From Microvirga calopogonii (GTDB lineage: Bacteria > Pseudomonadota > Alphaproteobacteria > Rhizobiales > Beijerinckiaceae): DNA of 64,000 bases. The notes under the pieces were generated by a model that was not told the DNA's origin, searched no databases, and saw only the letters and a program-made list of their open reading frames with translations. The stretch is taken from assembly GCF_003347665.1 (NCBI RefSeq), contig NZ_QDGA01000002.1, forward strand, positions 1 through 64,000, read 5' to 3'. Both the position numbers and the translations under genes were made by a program. Positions 8,274 through 20,217 of the stretch are shown one piece after another. How positions within the stretch are numbered: the stretch's first letter is position 1; each line of letters opens with the position of its first letter.

Positions 8274-9896
8274 TCAGTGGCGCAGGCCAGGAGCCTCCTG
8301 GCCGGTGCGCGCCACGTAGTCGGTATAGCCGCCGCCGTATTGGTGAATGCCATCCGGCGTGAGTTCGAGAACCCGGTTGGACAGGGCGGCCAGGAAGTGG
8401 CGGTCGTGGGAGACGAAGAGCATGGTGCCTTCGTATTTCGACAGGGCCTCGATCAGCATCTCCTTGGTGGCCATGTCGAGATGGTTCGTCGGCTCGTCGA
8501 GAACCAGGAAGTTCGGCGGGTCGTAGAGCATCTTGGCCATGACCAGCCGTGCCTTCTCGCCGCCCGAGAGCACGCGGCATTTCTTCTCCGCGTCGTCGCC
8601 GGAAAAGCCGAAGCAGCCGGCCAGCGTGCGCAGGGAGCCCTGCCCGGCCTGGGGGAACGAATCCTCCAGGAACTCGAACACCGTGCGATCGCCTTCGAGG
8701 ACCTCCATGGCGTGCTGGGCGAAATAGCCCATCTTCACGCTCGCTCCGATCGTGACCGCCCCGTCGTCGGGCGTCGTTGAGCCCGCCACGAGCTTCAGCA
8801 GGGTCGACTTGCCGGCCCCGTTGACACCCATGACGCACCAGCGCTCCTTGCGGCGCACGGCGAAATCCAGGCCCTCGTAGATGCTGCGGCTGCCATAGCG
8901 CTTATGCACGCCTTTCAGGCTGACCACATCGTCCCCAGAGCGCGGGGCGGGCAGGAACTCGAAGGCCACCGCCTGGCGGCGTTTCGGCGGCTCGACCCGA
9001 TCGATCTTCTCCAGCTTCTTGACCCGGCTCTGCACCTGGGCCGCATGGGAGGCTCGCGCCTTGAAGCGCTCGATGAACTTGATTTCCTTGGCGAGCATGG
9101 CCTGCTGGCGTTCGAACTGGGCCTGCTGCTGCTTCTCGTTGAGCGCCCGCTGCTGCTCGTAGAATTCGTAATCGCCGGAATAGGTCGTGAGCGAGCCGCC
9201 GTCGATCTCCATGATCTTGTTCACGATGCGGTTCATGAAGGCGCGGTCGTGCGAGGTCATGAGCAGCGCACCGTCGTAGCCCTTCAGAAACTCCTCCAGC
9301 CAGATGATGCTTTCGAGATCGAGGTGGTTGCTCGGCTCGTCGAGGAGCATCACGTCCGGTCGCATCAGGAGGATGCGTCCGAGCGCGACGCGCATCTTCC
9401 AGCCACCGGACAGGGCGCCCACGTCGCCGTCCATCATCTCCTGGCTGAAGCCCAGCCCGGCCAACACCTCGCGTGCCCGCCCCTCGAGGGAATAGCCATC
9501 CAGCTCCTCGTACCGCGCCTGCACCTCGCCATAACGCTCGATGATGCGGTCGAGATCGTCCGCCTTCTCCGGGTCCACCATGGCGGCTTCCAGCTCCCGC
9601 AGCTCGGCCGCCACGGCGCTGACGGGACCTGCGCCCTCCATCACCTCGGCCACGGCGCTGCGTCCGTCCATTTCGCCGACATCCTGGCTGAAATAGCCGA
9701 TGGTCACGCCGCGATCGACGGAAACCTGTCCCTCGTCGGGCTGCTCCTCCTTGTTGATCATCCGGAAAAGTGTCGTCTTGCCCGCGCCGTTGGGGCCCAC
9801 GAGACCGACTTTCTCGCCCTTCTGGAGGGTTCCGGAAGCCTCGATGAAGAGGATCCTGTGGCTGTTCTGCTTACTGATGTTCTCGACGCGAATCAT
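8274..9896 (-). CDS. ABC-F family ATPase (YbiT-like)
   Basis: 540 aa with two ABC ATPase domains on one chain and no membrane segment, which defines the ABC-F class of ribosome-associated factors. Walker A sites are GPNGAGKT at residues 34-41 and a second VNGAGKST at about 353-361. LSGGW and LSGGEKAR signatures precede LLDEPSNHLD and VLDEPTNHLD Walker B motifs. The inter-domain linker (about 240-320) is charged and Gln-rich, as in YbiT/Uup-type proteins. The role is probably modulation of translation at the ribosomal E site; the exact subfamily is inferred. Confidence 0.9.
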   Translation of the reverse strand: MIRVENISKQNSHRILFIEASGTLQKGEKVGLVGPNGAGKTTLFRMINKEEQPDEGQVSVDRGVTIGYFSQDVGEMDGRSAVAEVMEGAGPVSAVAAELRELEAAMVDPEKADDLDRIIERYGEVQARYEELDGYSLEGRAREVLAGLGFSQEMMDGDVGALSGGWKMRVALGRILLMRPDVMLLDEPSNHLDLESIIWLEEFLKGYDGALLMTSHDRAFMNRIVNKIMEIDGGSLTTYSGDYEFYEQQRALNEKQQQAQFERQQAMLAKEIKFIERFKARASHAAQVQSRVKKLEKIDRVEPPKRRQAVAFEFLPAPRSGDDVVSLKGVHKRYGSRSIYEGLDFAVRRKERWCVMGVNGAGKSTLLKLVAGSTTPDDGAVTIGASVKMGYFAQHAMEVLEGDRTVFEFLEDSFPQAGQGSLRTLAGCFGFSGDDAEKKCRVLSGGEKARLVMAKMLYDPPNFLVLDEPTNHLDMATKEMLIEALSKYEGTMLFVSHDRHFLAALSNRVLELTPDGIHQYGGGYTDYVARTGQEAPGLRH

Positions 9897-10208
9897 GAAT
9901 CGTCAGGCCTGGCGCATCGTGCGGAGAAAGGGGTCCCGGTCTTCCGCTCCGAACGATGCGCGCTTCAAAGGGGAAAAGAGCATCGAACGGGATCGGGAAG
10001 TGAATTCCACTGTCGGGCCCGATGCTCTGGAGGAGTTGCTGCGGCCTTATGGCATGGCTCGCGCCCGGGGGCGAGCACCCAGGCTCGGGCAAAATGTCAG
10101 GGGCCCCGGATCGACCCTTCAGCCGAATAGCCGCGTCTAATCCCCTTTTCCAATGGCCTAGTCCGGTGCGCGAAGACATCCTTCGAAGGAGGAGAAAGGT
10201 TGCTCGCC
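9897..10208. other. Intergenic stretch between ABC-F gene and cytochrome c' gene
   Basis: No convincing gene. It holds the divergent 5' regions of both neighbours, one copy of repeat family C (9977-10028), and a ribosome-binding site GGAGGAG at 10188-10194 for the cytochrome gene. Confidence 0.6.
9977..10028. repeat. Palindromic intergenic repeat, family C copy 1
   Basis: Bounded by the inverted pair AGAGCATCG (9977-9985) and CGATGCTCT (10020-10028), with a second palindrome AGTG-aattc-CACT in the middle. The right half (AGTGnATTCCACT, then GGCCCGATGCTCT) recurs at 52047-52079 in front of aroK, so this is a dispersed repeat and not a one-off hairpin. Confidence 0.65.
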
Positions 10209-10649
10209 ATGCGAAGGACCGTCATTGCTGCAGTCACCGTACTGATCGCCAGTGGGCTCGGAGCGCTCGCTCAAGCCAACGACCCGGTCGTCCAGCGCCA
10301 GAACCTGATGAAGAACAATCAGGAACAGGTCCGCGCTCTCACCGGCATGGCCCGGGGACAGGCCCCGTTCAATGCGGCTACCGCCCAAGCGGCCTTCCAG
10401 CGGATCGCGCAGAACGCACAGCAGATCCCCGGGCTCTTCCCGCCAGACTCGAATCGCGGAAAGACCGCGGCGCTCCCTTCTGTCTGGGAGCGGAAGACGG
10501 ATTTCGACGCCCGTGCGGCCAAGCTCGAACAGGACGCCAAGGCGGTCCAATCGGGGATCACGGATCAGGCCGGTCTGCAGGCTGCCATCCAGCGGGTCGG
10601 CCAGAATTGCGGCGGTTGTCACGAATCCTATCGCCGTAAGGAAAGCTGA
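10209..10649 (+). CDS. Cytochrome c' family c-type cytochrome
   Basis: 146 aa with an N-terminal signal peptide (start MRRTVIAAVTVL, cleavage near ALAQA) and the C-terminal heme-binding motif CGGCH (Cys134, Cys137, His138). This C-terminal position is characteristic of four-helix cytochrome c'. It is periplasmic; family members bind NO or act as electron carriers. An in-frame TTG at 10200 is nearer to the GGAGGAG site (10188-10194) and could be the real start, adding three residues. The DUF1194 gene follows 50 bp downstream in the same direction. Confidence 0.85.
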   Translation: MRRTVIAAVTVLIASGLGALAQANDPVVQRQNLMKNNQEQVRALTGMARGQAPFNAATAQAAFQRIAQNAQQIPGLFPPDSNRGKTAALPSVWERKTDFDARAAKLEQDAKAVQSGITDQAGLQAAIQRVGQNCGGCHESYRRKES

Positions 10650-10699
10650 CGTAACATCCGAAGATTCAAGGGGGCTGGGATCTTCTGAGGGAGATCGCC

Positions 10700-11542
10700 A
10701 TGCGGTATCCCAGCGCTTCATGGCTGCTCCCCGTTCTCGTGGCGGGGCTTCTGAGCGTCGCTCCCGCTTGGCAACGGGCTCCCGACGAGGTCGACCTCGC
10801 CCTCGTGCTGGCCGTCGACATTTCCCTCTCCATGGACCCGGGCGAGCAGGCCCTGCAGCGGCAGGGCTATGTGGAAGCCTTCCGCTCGGGGATGGTGCAC
10901 CAGGCCATCCGCAACGGCATGCTGGGGCGCATTGCCGTCACGTATGTGGAATGGGCCGGGGCGCATCCGCCTATCCAGAGCATCGTGGTGCCCTGGACCG
11001 TTCTGGACAGTCCAGCGGACGGCCTCGCCTTCGCCGAAAGGCTGGCCGGCGCCCCCATTCGCCGGGGGGCCGGAACATCGATCTCGGAGGCCATCGACTT
11101 CAGCCTGGCTCTTTTCTCCTTCGGCCCCTTCCTGCCCGCGCGGCGCGTGATCGACATTTCTGGCGACGGCTTGAACAATCAGGGTCCCTTGGTCACGGAG
11201 TCACGCGACAGGGCGGTGGCGCGGGGCGTCACGATCAACGGCCTTCCCATCATGCTCAGTCGGCCCGAGCGGCGGGAGGACACGACATTGGATGTCTATT
11301 ACCGCGACTGTGTGATCGGCGGCGTGAATGCATTCATGGTGCCGGTGCGAGAGCGCGCGCAATTCCTGACCGAGACGAGAAACAAGATCGTCCGCGAGAT
11401 TGCCGGCATGTCCGAAACCGGCGGTCTGATTCGGCCCGCAGGAAGCGCACCGAAGACCGATTGCGATACGAGCGAAAGCTTGTGGGACGACATCGCCCCA
11501 GCGCCGCATGCCCCAGGCAGCACAGTCGGTCACGAACTATAG
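10700..11542 (+). CDS. DUF1194 family protein with von Willebrand A-like fold
   Basis: 280 aa. After a signal peptide (about 1-23), the segment VLAVDISLSMD holds the metal-ion-dependent adhesion motif Asp40-x-Ser42-x-Ser44. Later TSISEAIDFS and VIDISGDG complete the VWA-like metal site. DUF1194 proteins are widespread in Hyphomicrobiales and have no established role. The signal peptide points to the periplasm. Same strand as the cytochrome c' gene, so possible co-expression. Confidence 0.85.
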   Translation: MRYPSASWLLPVLVAGLLSVAPAWQRAPDEVDLALVLAVDISLSMDPGEQALQRQGYVEAFRSGMVHQAIRNGMLGRIAVTYVEWAGAHPPIQSIVVPWTVLDSPADGLAFAERLAGAPIRRGAGTSISEAIDFSLALFSFGPFLPARRVIDISGDGLNNQGPLVTESRDRAVARGVTINGLPIMLSRPERREDTTLDVYYRDCVIGGVNAFMVPVRERAQFLTETRNKIVREIAGMSETGGLIRPAGSAPKTDCDTSESLWDDIAPAPHAPGSTVGHEL

Positions 11543-11561
11543 CGCGACGGATTACCGGTTC

Positions 11562-11984
11562 TTACTCGGCCATCGTCTCGCCGGATCCGCCGACTTCGAC
11601 CGGAAAGTCCTTCATCTTCGGCAGCCCGTCGCGCATGGGCAGCACCGTCTCCGCATAATTGAGGTGGACGGCGGGAACGAAGTCGAGGGTGGGGATGGTC
11701 GCGGCGAACACATCGACGAGCCCGATCGTCGGATGGTTGTTCATCAGGTGCCCGCCGCATTTCGAGCAATATTGCCGCTGGCTGAATTCGGTCTTCTGAA
11801 AGGTCGCGAGGTGTTCGGCACCGGAGGTGACGCGCACGGCCTCGGGCTTCCACAGGCTGAAGGCATTCACCGGCCCGCCGGACCAGGAGCGGCAGGACCG
11901 ACAATGGCAATAGCCCATGGCTTCCGGCGACCCGCTGACCTCCACTTGAACGGCACCGCAGAAACAGCTTCCCGCATGAGACAT
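11562..11984 (-). CDS. GFA family protein (glutathione-dependent formaldehyde-activating enzyme-like)
   Basis: 140 aa zinc-binding GFA fold. Metal-ligand cysteines are Cys7 and Cys9 (SCFCG), Cys26, Cys28 and Cys31 (YCHCRSC), and Cys73 and Cys76 (YCSKCGG), matching the family's two zinc sites. The start ATG at 11984 has an AAGGAGAG ribosome site just upstream; the frame extends 63 codons further without conservation. The family is named for adduct formation between formaldehyde and glutathione, but most members lack proven activity. Confidence 0.88.
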   Translation of the reverse strand: MSHAGSCFCGAVQVEVSGSPEAMGYCHCRSCRSWSGGPVNAFSLWKPEAVRVTSGAEHLATFQKTEFSQRQYCSKCGGHLMNNHPTIGLVDVFAATIPTLDFVPAVHLNYAETVLPMRDGLPKMKDFPVEVGGSGETMAE

Positions 11985-12143
11985 GGTTCTCTCCTTCGTT
12001 TCGGAAGCGGCTGTGACCGGCAATCCCGACGAGCATCGTCCGGAGCCGTGGAAGCGTTGGTCCATTCTACCTCTTGCCGCCTGCGAGATCTGCTGGCGCA
12101 ACGGAGGTAGGAAGGTGGCTCGTAGCCAGGGTCCACCAAAGAA

Positions 12144-12168
12144 AAAGCCCGCCGATCCGGCGGGCTTT
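12144..12168 (-). terminator. Rho-independent terminator of secA
   Basis: AAAGCCCGCCG (12144-12154) pairs with CGGCGGGCTTT (12158-12168). On the minus strand it is followed by TTTTTC and lies 24 bp after the secA stop codon. Confidence 0.88.
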
Positions 12169-12191
12169 CTCACATCATCTCGGCTCTTTAC

Positions 12192-15005
<2,814 letters not shown>

Positions 15006-15254
15006 CGAGAGCCTTCGAAATTCCAGAATGCAGGAGAATGGAGCGTTTGCGCCGCCTTATAGACCTAATTACGCCGGAGCGCATCTTAAAGACTATGACT
15101 TTAGTAGCGCAGTCTCGAGCGGCCCGGAGGCCCCTAGAAGACCCCGCGAGCGGCGCTGCTGTGACATAAATATGCCATCACTTGCAAACGTAAACACATT
15201 CGGCCATCTGATCGTCGCTGTCCGTGGGCGATCACGCTCACCAGAGGAAACCAT

Positions 15255-16160
15255 ATGTCTCGCTCACTCACGTTCCGTAAGAGCTTTCTGACCCTCGGCG
15301 TCGCCCTGCCGTTCATGGCCGGGGCAGCCCTCGCCCAGACCCCTCCGGCGACCCCTGCCGCGCCTGCGACCTCCCCGGCTGCCGTTCCGGCCGTCGATCC
15401 CGCCAAGGTGATCGCCCGCGTCAACGGCGTCGACATCACGGAAGGAGATCTCGCCATCGCGTCCGAGGATCCGGCTCTCCAGATGCCGAACGTGCCCGAG
15501 GAGCAGAAGCGCGAACTGCTGACCGGCTACATGATCGACCTGAAGCTCGGCGCGAAGGCCGCCGAGGCGGCCAAGGTCGGCAGCGGTGCCGAATTCGCCC
15601 GCAAGCTCGCCTATAACCGGGACAAGACCCTGCTCGACGAATACCTCGACCAGGAATCCAAGAAGGCCGTGACCCCTGAGGCCACCCGCAAGCTCTACGA
15701 CGAGACGGTCAAGAGCGTCCCGGCCGAGCAGGAGGTCCGCGCCCGCCATATCCTGGTCGAAAACGAGGACGAGGCCAAGAAGATCGCTGCCCGCGTGAAG
15801 GGTGGCGAGGACTTCGCCAAGGTGGCCGGAGAGGTTTCGAAGGACCCGGGTTCCAAGACCGATGGCGGCGACCTTGGCTTCTTCACCAAGGACCGCATGG
15901 TCGAGCCCTTCGCCGAAGCCGCCTTCAAGCTCGAGCCCGGCCAGATCTCCGATCCGGTGAAGAGCCAGTTCGGCTGGCACGTGATCAAGGTCGAGGAGAA
16001 GCGCACCAAGCCCGCTCCGTCCTTCGACGAGACCAAGGACCAGGTCGAGACCTATCTCGCCCGCAAGGCCCAGCAGGACCTGATCATGGGCCTGCGCAAG
16101 AACGCCAAGATCGAGCGCCTGGACGACAAAGGCAACCTCGTCGAGCAGAAGCAGCCCTAA
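15255..16160 (+). CDS. Periplasmic parvulin-type peptidylprolyl isomerase
   Basis: 301 aa. The signal peptide ends at ALA|Q (27/28). An N-terminal SurA/PrsA-like helical region follows, and a parvulin rotamase domain at about 155-250 carries ARHILV, KDPGSKTDGGDLGFF and SQFGWHVIKVE, all diagnostic. It catalyses cis-trans isomerisation of prolyl bonds in exported proteins. It is divergent from secA, sharing a 249 bp intergenic region. A terminator follows at 16182-16207. Confidence 0.93.
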   Translation: MSRSLTFRKSFLTLGVALPFMAGAALAQTPPATPAAPATSPAAVPAVDPAKVIARVNGVDITEGDLAIASEDPALQMPNVPEEQKRELLTGYMIDLKLGAKAAEAAKVGSGAEFARKLAYNRDKTLLDEYLDQESKKAVTPEATRKLYDETVKSVPAEQEVRARHILVENEDEAKKIAARVKGGEDFAKVAGEVSKDPGSKTDGGDLGFFTKDRMVEPFAEAAFKLEPGQISDPVKSQFGWHVIKVEEKRTKPAPSFDETKDQVETYLARKAQQDLIMGLRKNAKIERLDDKGNLVEQKQP

Positions 16161-16181
16161 GGGTTGGTTCTATGGTTATTC

Positions 16182-16210
16182 AAAGGGCAGCCTCTAGGCT
16201 GCCCTTTTCG
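16182..16210 (+). terminator. Rho-independent terminator of the PPIase gene
   Basis: AAAGGGCAGCC (16182-16192) pairs perfectly with GGCTGCCCTTT (16197-16207) around a four-base loop, followed by TCG. Confidence 0.85.
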
Positions 16211-16288
16211 TTTCTGGATGATCCCCCGCCACGCCATGGCCGCCTCGTGCCGGTCATGATGTGAGGGAGGTGTGGACCCAAACCAACG

Positions 16289-16501
16289 TTACTTGTTGTG
16301 CCGCCCCATCCGGTTCGGATCGGCTCCGCCCTGGCGGTTCGTCTGGTTTTCCACGTCGCCCTGGAAGGTCGAGCCGCCATCGAGGTCGCGTGGATCCTCG
16401 CCGGTCATGTTGGAGCCTTTCGAGCGGCCGATGCCCGGATCGACATCGAGATCGCTGCGTGGGCGCTCCTGGGGTTGAGTCTTGGGGTGTTTGCCCGTCA
16501 T
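16289..16501 (-). CDS. Small hydrophilic hypothetical protein
   Basis: 70 aa, start MTGKHPKTQP. The ATG at 16501 has a well-placed GGAGG site, supporting a real gene. The protein is very polar, rich in Gly, Asp, Asn and Arg, with motifs DPGIGRSKG, EDPRDLDGGSTF and GDVENQTN; no membrane segment, no cysteine. Such short proteins look intrinsically disordered. I recognise the style from Hyphomicrobiales genomes but know no function. It faces away from argJ, so the two may share a promoter region. Confidence 0.65.
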   Translation of the reverse strand: MTGKHPKTQPQERPRSDLDVDPGIGRSKGSNMTGEDPRDLDGGSTFQGDVENQTNRQGGADPNRMGRHNK

Positions 16502-16665
16502 CAAAGCCTCCGTCGCTTGCAGACCGGGTCAACGAGGACACACTCGCTGCGTTCCGTGTCCGAGGCCGTGACGCCTTTGCAGCTTTGACTTGACAAGAAG
16601 CCTTAAAAAACCACAGGTCGCCTTTCCTAAACGGTATTCCATCCGCTCAGCCTGAGACCTTTTGC

Positions 16666-17907
16666 ATGTCCAAGTCCGTGTCTCCCCTCGCGCCCAAATC
16701 GTTTCCGGCGCTTCCCGCCATCGACGGCGTCAGGATCGCGACGGCGGAGGCCGGCATCCGATACAAGAACCGGACCGACGTTCTGTATGTGACCCTGCCT
16801 AAGGACACGACCGTGGCGGGAGTCTTCACCCGTTCCAAATGCCCTTCGGCGCCTGTCGACTGGTGCCGCAAAAACCTGAGCAAGGGCACGGCCCGGGCGC
16901 TTGTGGTCAATTCCGGCAATGCCAATGCCTTCACGGGCAAGAAGGGCGCGGAAGCGGTCAAGCTCACGGCCGACATCGCCGCCGAGGCGGCCGGCTGCCG
17001 GGCCTCGCAGGTCTTCATCGCCTCCACGGGCGTGATCGGAGAGCCTCTCGACGCAACGAAGTTCGAGAACGTGCTCACGGCCTGCGAGAAGAAGGCGAAG
17101 CCCACGGCCTGGCTCGATGCCGCCAAGGCGATCATGACCACCGACACCTTCCCGAAGGTGGCGACCCGTACGGCTACCATCGGCGGCGTCGAGGTGACGA
17201 TCAACGGCATCGCCAAGGGTGCCGGCATGATCGCGCCCGATATGGCGACCATGCTTTCCTTCATCTTCACCGATGCGCCCATCGCCGCCCCGGTGCTGCA
17301 GGCGCTCCTGAAGAAGGGTGCCGACAAGAGCTTCAACTGCGTGACGGTGGACAGTGATACCTCCACGTCCGACACCCTGCTCTTCTTCGCGACCGGCGCG
17401 GCCGCTGCCAAAGGCGCCCCGGCGATTTCCCTGCCGAGTGACCGGCGCCTGAAGGAGTTCCGCGGCGCCCTGGAAAGCCTTCTGGCCGACTTGGCCCAGC
17501 AGGTCGCCCGCGATGGTGAAGGCGCACGCAAGTTCGTGACCGTGAAGGTGACCGGCGCCACGGGCGCCACCTCGGCCAAGCGGATCGCCATGGCGATCGC
17601 CAATTCACCCCTGGTGAAGACGGCGGTGGCCGGAGAGGATGCCAATTGGGGCCGCGTGGTCATGGCTGTCGGCAAGGCCGGTGAACCCGCCGAGCGTGAC
17701 AAGCTCGCCATCTGGTTCGGCGACATCCGCGTCGCCGTCAAAGGCGCCCGCGATCCGGAATACGACGAGGCCAAGACCTCCGCCTACATGAAGGGCGACG
17801 AGATCACGATCCGCGTCGACCTTGGCCTCGGCCGGGGCGAGGCCACGGCGTGGACCTGCGACCTGACCAAGGCCTATGTGGAGATCAACGGCGATTACAG
17901 GAGCTGA
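16666..17907 (+). CDS. argJ: Bifunctional glutamate N-acetyltransferase / amino-acid N-acetyltransferase
   Basis: 413 aa, normal ArgJ length. It recycles the acetyl group from N-acetylornithine to glutamate and, in bifunctional forms, also uses acetyl-CoA, serving arginine synthesis. ArgJ cleaves itself before a conserved threonine: here Thr195 in MATML. Other family motifs are [14 protein letters not shown] and GEDANWGRV. Whether this one is bifunctional cannot be read with certainty. A mutT gene lies downstream, with a small reverse gene between. Confidence 0.96.
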   Translation: MSKSVSPLAPKSFPALPAIDGVRIATAEAGIRYKNRTDVLYVTLPKDTTVAGVFTRSKCPSAPVDWCRKNLSKGTARALVVNSGNANAFTGKKGAEAVKLTADIAAEAAGCRASQVFIASTGVIGEPLDATKFENVLTACEKKAKPTAWLDAAKAIMTTDTFPKVATRTATIGGVEVTINGIAKGAGMIAPDMATMLSFIFTDAPIAAPVLQALLKKGADKSFNCVTVDSDTSTSDTLLFFATGAAAAKGAPAISLPSDRRLKEFRGALESLLADLAQQVARDGEGARKFVTVKVTGATGATSAKRIAMAIANSPLVKTAVAGEDANWGRVVMAVGKAGEPAERDKLAIWFGDIRVAVKGARDPEYDEAKTSAYMKGDEITIRVDLGLGRGEATAWTCDLTKAYVEINGDYRS

Positions 17908-17949
17908 GCTCCTGCGCCGGGCGTTCCGTCCCGGCGTACAATCTGTCCG

Positions 17950-18324
17950 CTAGGGCTGAACCGTGACGATGCGCTTGATCACGATGCGCATGGGGCCACC
18001 ATATTGGTCCTTGCCGATGAAGGCGTACGAAAACTCGTCGCGCCCCGCATAGCCGGGCTTGGCGATATAGTAGGGCTTCATGTTCTGAACGCCGGCTCGG
18101 CCCACTTTCGGCTGCTGGACGATTTGGACGTCTTCCAAAGCGCCGGGAATGCCGTTGATGTTGAATAGGCAGCTCTTTCCGGCATTGACCGTCATGTCTC
18201 CCTCCGCCTCGAAGCGTGCCGAATGCAGATAGACGGGCTGAGCCGTGCAAGCGAGGGCGAGATTGGACGAAGCCGAGAAAGCCAGAAGGCCGAAGCCTGC
18301 CGCGATGAACTTGCAACTGGACAT
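17950..18324 (-). CDS. Secreted hypothetical protein with a cadherin-like C-terminal segment
   Basis: 124 aa from ATG 18324. The signal peptide ends near LALAC. Two cysteines (in ACTAQP and KSCLF) could form a disulfide. The second half has a G-Y-A-G-x-D-x-F-S-Y pattern followed by KDQYGGP, as in bacterial Ig/cadherin-like repeats. I do not recognise the gene. It runs opposite to argJ and mutT. A 6 bp inverted repeat (GTAACT at 18342-18347, AGTTAC at 18354-18359) with an AT-rich spacer lies just upstream. Confidence 0.7.
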   Translation of the reverse strand: MSSCKFIAAGFGLLAFSASSNLALACTAQPVYLHSARFEAEGDMTVNAGKSCLFNINGIPGALEDVQIVQQPKVGRAGVQNMKPYYIAKPGYAGRDEFSYAFIGKDQYGGPMRIVIKRIVTVQP

Positions 18325-18341
18325 TGTTAGACGCCTCTTAA

Positions 18342-18359
18342 GTAACTTAATATAGTTAC
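18342..18359. promoter_or_regulatory. Short AT-rich inverted repeat upstream of the secreted hypothetical gene
   Basis: GTAACT-taatat-AGTTAC lies 18 bp upstream of the minus-strand start codon, in the position of a promoter or operator. The AT content stands out from the GC-rich surroundings. Regulator unknown. Confidence 0.35.
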
Positions 18360-18441
18360 AACTATGACGTTTCTCTGTCCACCCATGATTGAGTTGCGCG
18401 CCCACCTGTGATGAAAGGTTCCTCCTTTCCGGAGACCTGAC

Positions 18442-18855
18442 ATGCCTCCCCTCAAGCTCACCCTCGTCGTCGCCGTCGCCCTGATCGACACGGACAACCG
18501 GATCCTCCTGGCGCAGCGGCCTGAAGGAAAGCAGCTCGCCGGCCTCTGGGAGTTTCCCGGCGGCAAGGTGGAGCCGGGCGAGCGACCCGAGGAGACGCTG
18601 ATCCGTGAGCTGCGCGAGGAGCTCGGCATTGCCGTGAAGGAGCCCTGCCTTGCGCCGCTGACCTTCGCGAGCCATCCGTACGAGACCTTCCACCTGCTCA
18701 TGCCGCTCTACATTTGCCGGCGCTGGGAGGGTTTCGTGCAGCCCCTCGAAGGCCAGGCCCTGAAATGGGTCAAGGCCCAGGAGCTGCGCAGCTATCCGAT
18801 GCCGCCGGCCGACGAGCCGCTGATCCCGTTCCTGGTCGATCTTCTCGGATCCTGA
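18442..18855 (+). CDS. mutT: Nudix hydrolase, 8-oxo-dGTP diphosphatase (MutT)
   Basis: 137 aa. It hydrolyses oxidised dGTP to the monophosphate, preventing A:T to C:G transversions. The full Nudix box is present from Gly41 to Ile63: Gly41, Glu47, Arg55-Glu56, Glu59-Glu60 and Gly62 all fit G-x5-E-x7-R-E-U-x-E-E-x-G-U. ATG 18442 has GGAG 8 bp upstream. A DMT transporter gene follows 9 bp after the stop, suggesting a shared transcript. Confidence 0.9.
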   Translation: MPPLKLTLVVAVALIDTDNRILLAQRPEGKQLAGLWEFPGGKVEPGERPEETLIRELREELGIAVKEPCLAPLTFASHPYETFHLLMPLYICRRWEGFVQPLEGQALKWVKAQELRSYPMPPADEPLIPFLVDLLGS

Positions 18856-18864
18856 AGACTGCCC

Positions 18865-19791
18865 ATGTCCTCCCAGGATATCGGAGCGGTCGCCGCGCCA
18901 TCTGCTCCCACCGCCGCCTTCGTCGCCTCGAACCTGCTGATCTGCTCGTTTCTGTGGGGCAGCTCGTTGGTGCTCGTGAAGCTGAGCGGAAACTTGAACC
19001 CCTTCGTACTCGCCGCCACGCGCGGCCTGATCGGGACCGCATCCCTGGCCCTGTGGTTCGTCCTTCAGGGCAAGAGCATCCTGCCCCGGCGCCGCGAATG
19101 GCGCATCTGGGCCGTTCTCGGAACGCTGAACGGCTGGCTCCCGAACGTGCTGCTGGCCTATGCCCTGACGCGGATGCCTACCGCGCCTGCCGCCATGATC
19201 CAGGCCTCGTCGCCGCTGATCGTCGCCGTTCTGTCCCATCTGCTGTTTGCCGATGAGCGGCTGACGCCGCAGCGCTTCGTCGGCGTTCTGATCGGCTTCC
19301 TCGGCATGGGAATCCTGATCGGCCCCGCTGCCTTGCCGAACAGCGGCATCGATGCCATGGGCGTATTCGTCATGGTGGCTGTCGCCTGCAGCTACGCGGC
19401 GGCGAACATCTATGTACGCACCGTCAGGCAGGTGGAACCGGCGCGGATGGCGCTCGGCCAGCAGGTCTGCTCCGGTTTTGCCGCGACGATTCTGGCGCTC
19501 GTCTTCGTGGGCCCCTCGGCCTTCGCGCCCATACCATCGCATTGGGCTCCGCTGCTCGCACTCGGCGCCCTGTCCACGGCTCTGCCGATCCTGCTCTTCA
19601 TGCACCTGATCCGCCGCACCGGTCCGACCCGCGCCTCGATGGTGGGCTATCTCTCGCCGGTCTGGACCACCATCATGGCGGTGCTGTTTCTCAACGAGAG
19701 CATCGGCCTGCGCGAGCTCACCGGGGGCGCCGTGGTGCTGGCGGGCGTGGCGCTCGTGTCCTTCAGCGGACGGCTCAAAGCAATTCGCTGA
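18865..19791 (+). CDS. DMT family transporter (two EamA domains)
   Basis: 308 aa with about ten hydrophobic helices forming two EamA repeats; the first helix region contains F-L-W-G-S-S and the second half ends with GGAVVLAGVALVS. It is an inner-membrane drug/metabolite exporter of unknown substrate. It follows mutT by 9 bp and overlaps the convergent thioesterase gene by 17 bp at its 3' end. Confidence 0.88.
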   Translation: MSSQDIGAVAAPSAPTAAFVASNLLICSFLWGSSLVLVKLSGNLNPFVLAATRGLIGTASLALWFVLQGKSILPRRREWRIWAVLGTLNGWLPNVLLAYALTRMPTAPAAMIQASSPLIVAVLSHLLFADERLTPQRFVGVLIGFLGMGILIGPAALPNSGIDAMGVFVMVAVACSYAAANIYVRTVRQVEPARMALGQQVCSGFAATILALVFVGPSAFAPIPSHWAPLLALGALSTALPILLFMHLIRRTGPTRASMVGYLSPVWTTIMAVLFLNESIGLRELTGGAVVLAGVALVSFSGRLKAIR

Positions 19792-20209
19792 GCACGGTCC
19801 GTGTCTCGGACGGGATCTCCACGGGACGCTGGGTGGCGCGGTCCACATAGACATGAACGAAATGGCCTTGAGCCGCCGCCTGCTCGGCGCCGCTCCTGAA
19901 GATCCCGATGCGATAGCGCACCGAGGAACGGCCGAGATGCGCGACGGCGATGCCCGCCTCCAGCGCCTCGGGAAAGGCGACGCTCTCGAAATAGGTGCAG
20001 CCCGATTCCACCACGAGGCCGATGACGGGGCTCTCGGCGATGGCAAGCAGGCCTTTCTCGACGAGCCATCCATTCACGGCGCTGTCGAAATACGAGTAGT
20101 AATGCACGTTGTTCACGTGCCCGTAGGCATCGTTGTCCATCCAGCGTGTCGCGACGGGTCGGAAGAGCCTGAAGGCGGAGCGGTCTGGGCGCGTCGGGCG
20201 GTCTGACAT
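19775..20209 (-). CDS. Acyl-CoA thioesterase, hot-dog fold
   Basis: 144 aa from ATG 20209 (MSDRPTRPDR). The motif RWMDNDAYGHVNN, with the conserved aspartate of the 4-hydroxybenzoyl-CoA thioesterase class, is near residue 23. It should hydrolyse a CoA thioester; the acyl group is unknown. A TTG start 15 bp upstream would overlap the alcohol dehydrogenase stop, so ATG 20209, with an 8 bp gap, is preferred. It lies just downstream of that gene, likely co-transcribed. Confidence 0.87.
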   Translation of the reverse strand: MSDRPTRPDRSAFRLFRPVATRWMDNDAYGHVNNVHYYSYFDSAVNGWLVEKGLLAIAESPVIGLVVESGCTYFESVAFPEALEAGIAVAHLGRSSVRYRIGIFRSGAEQAAAQGHFVHVYVDRATQRPVEIPSETRTVLSELL

Positions 20210-20217
20210 GCGGATCG

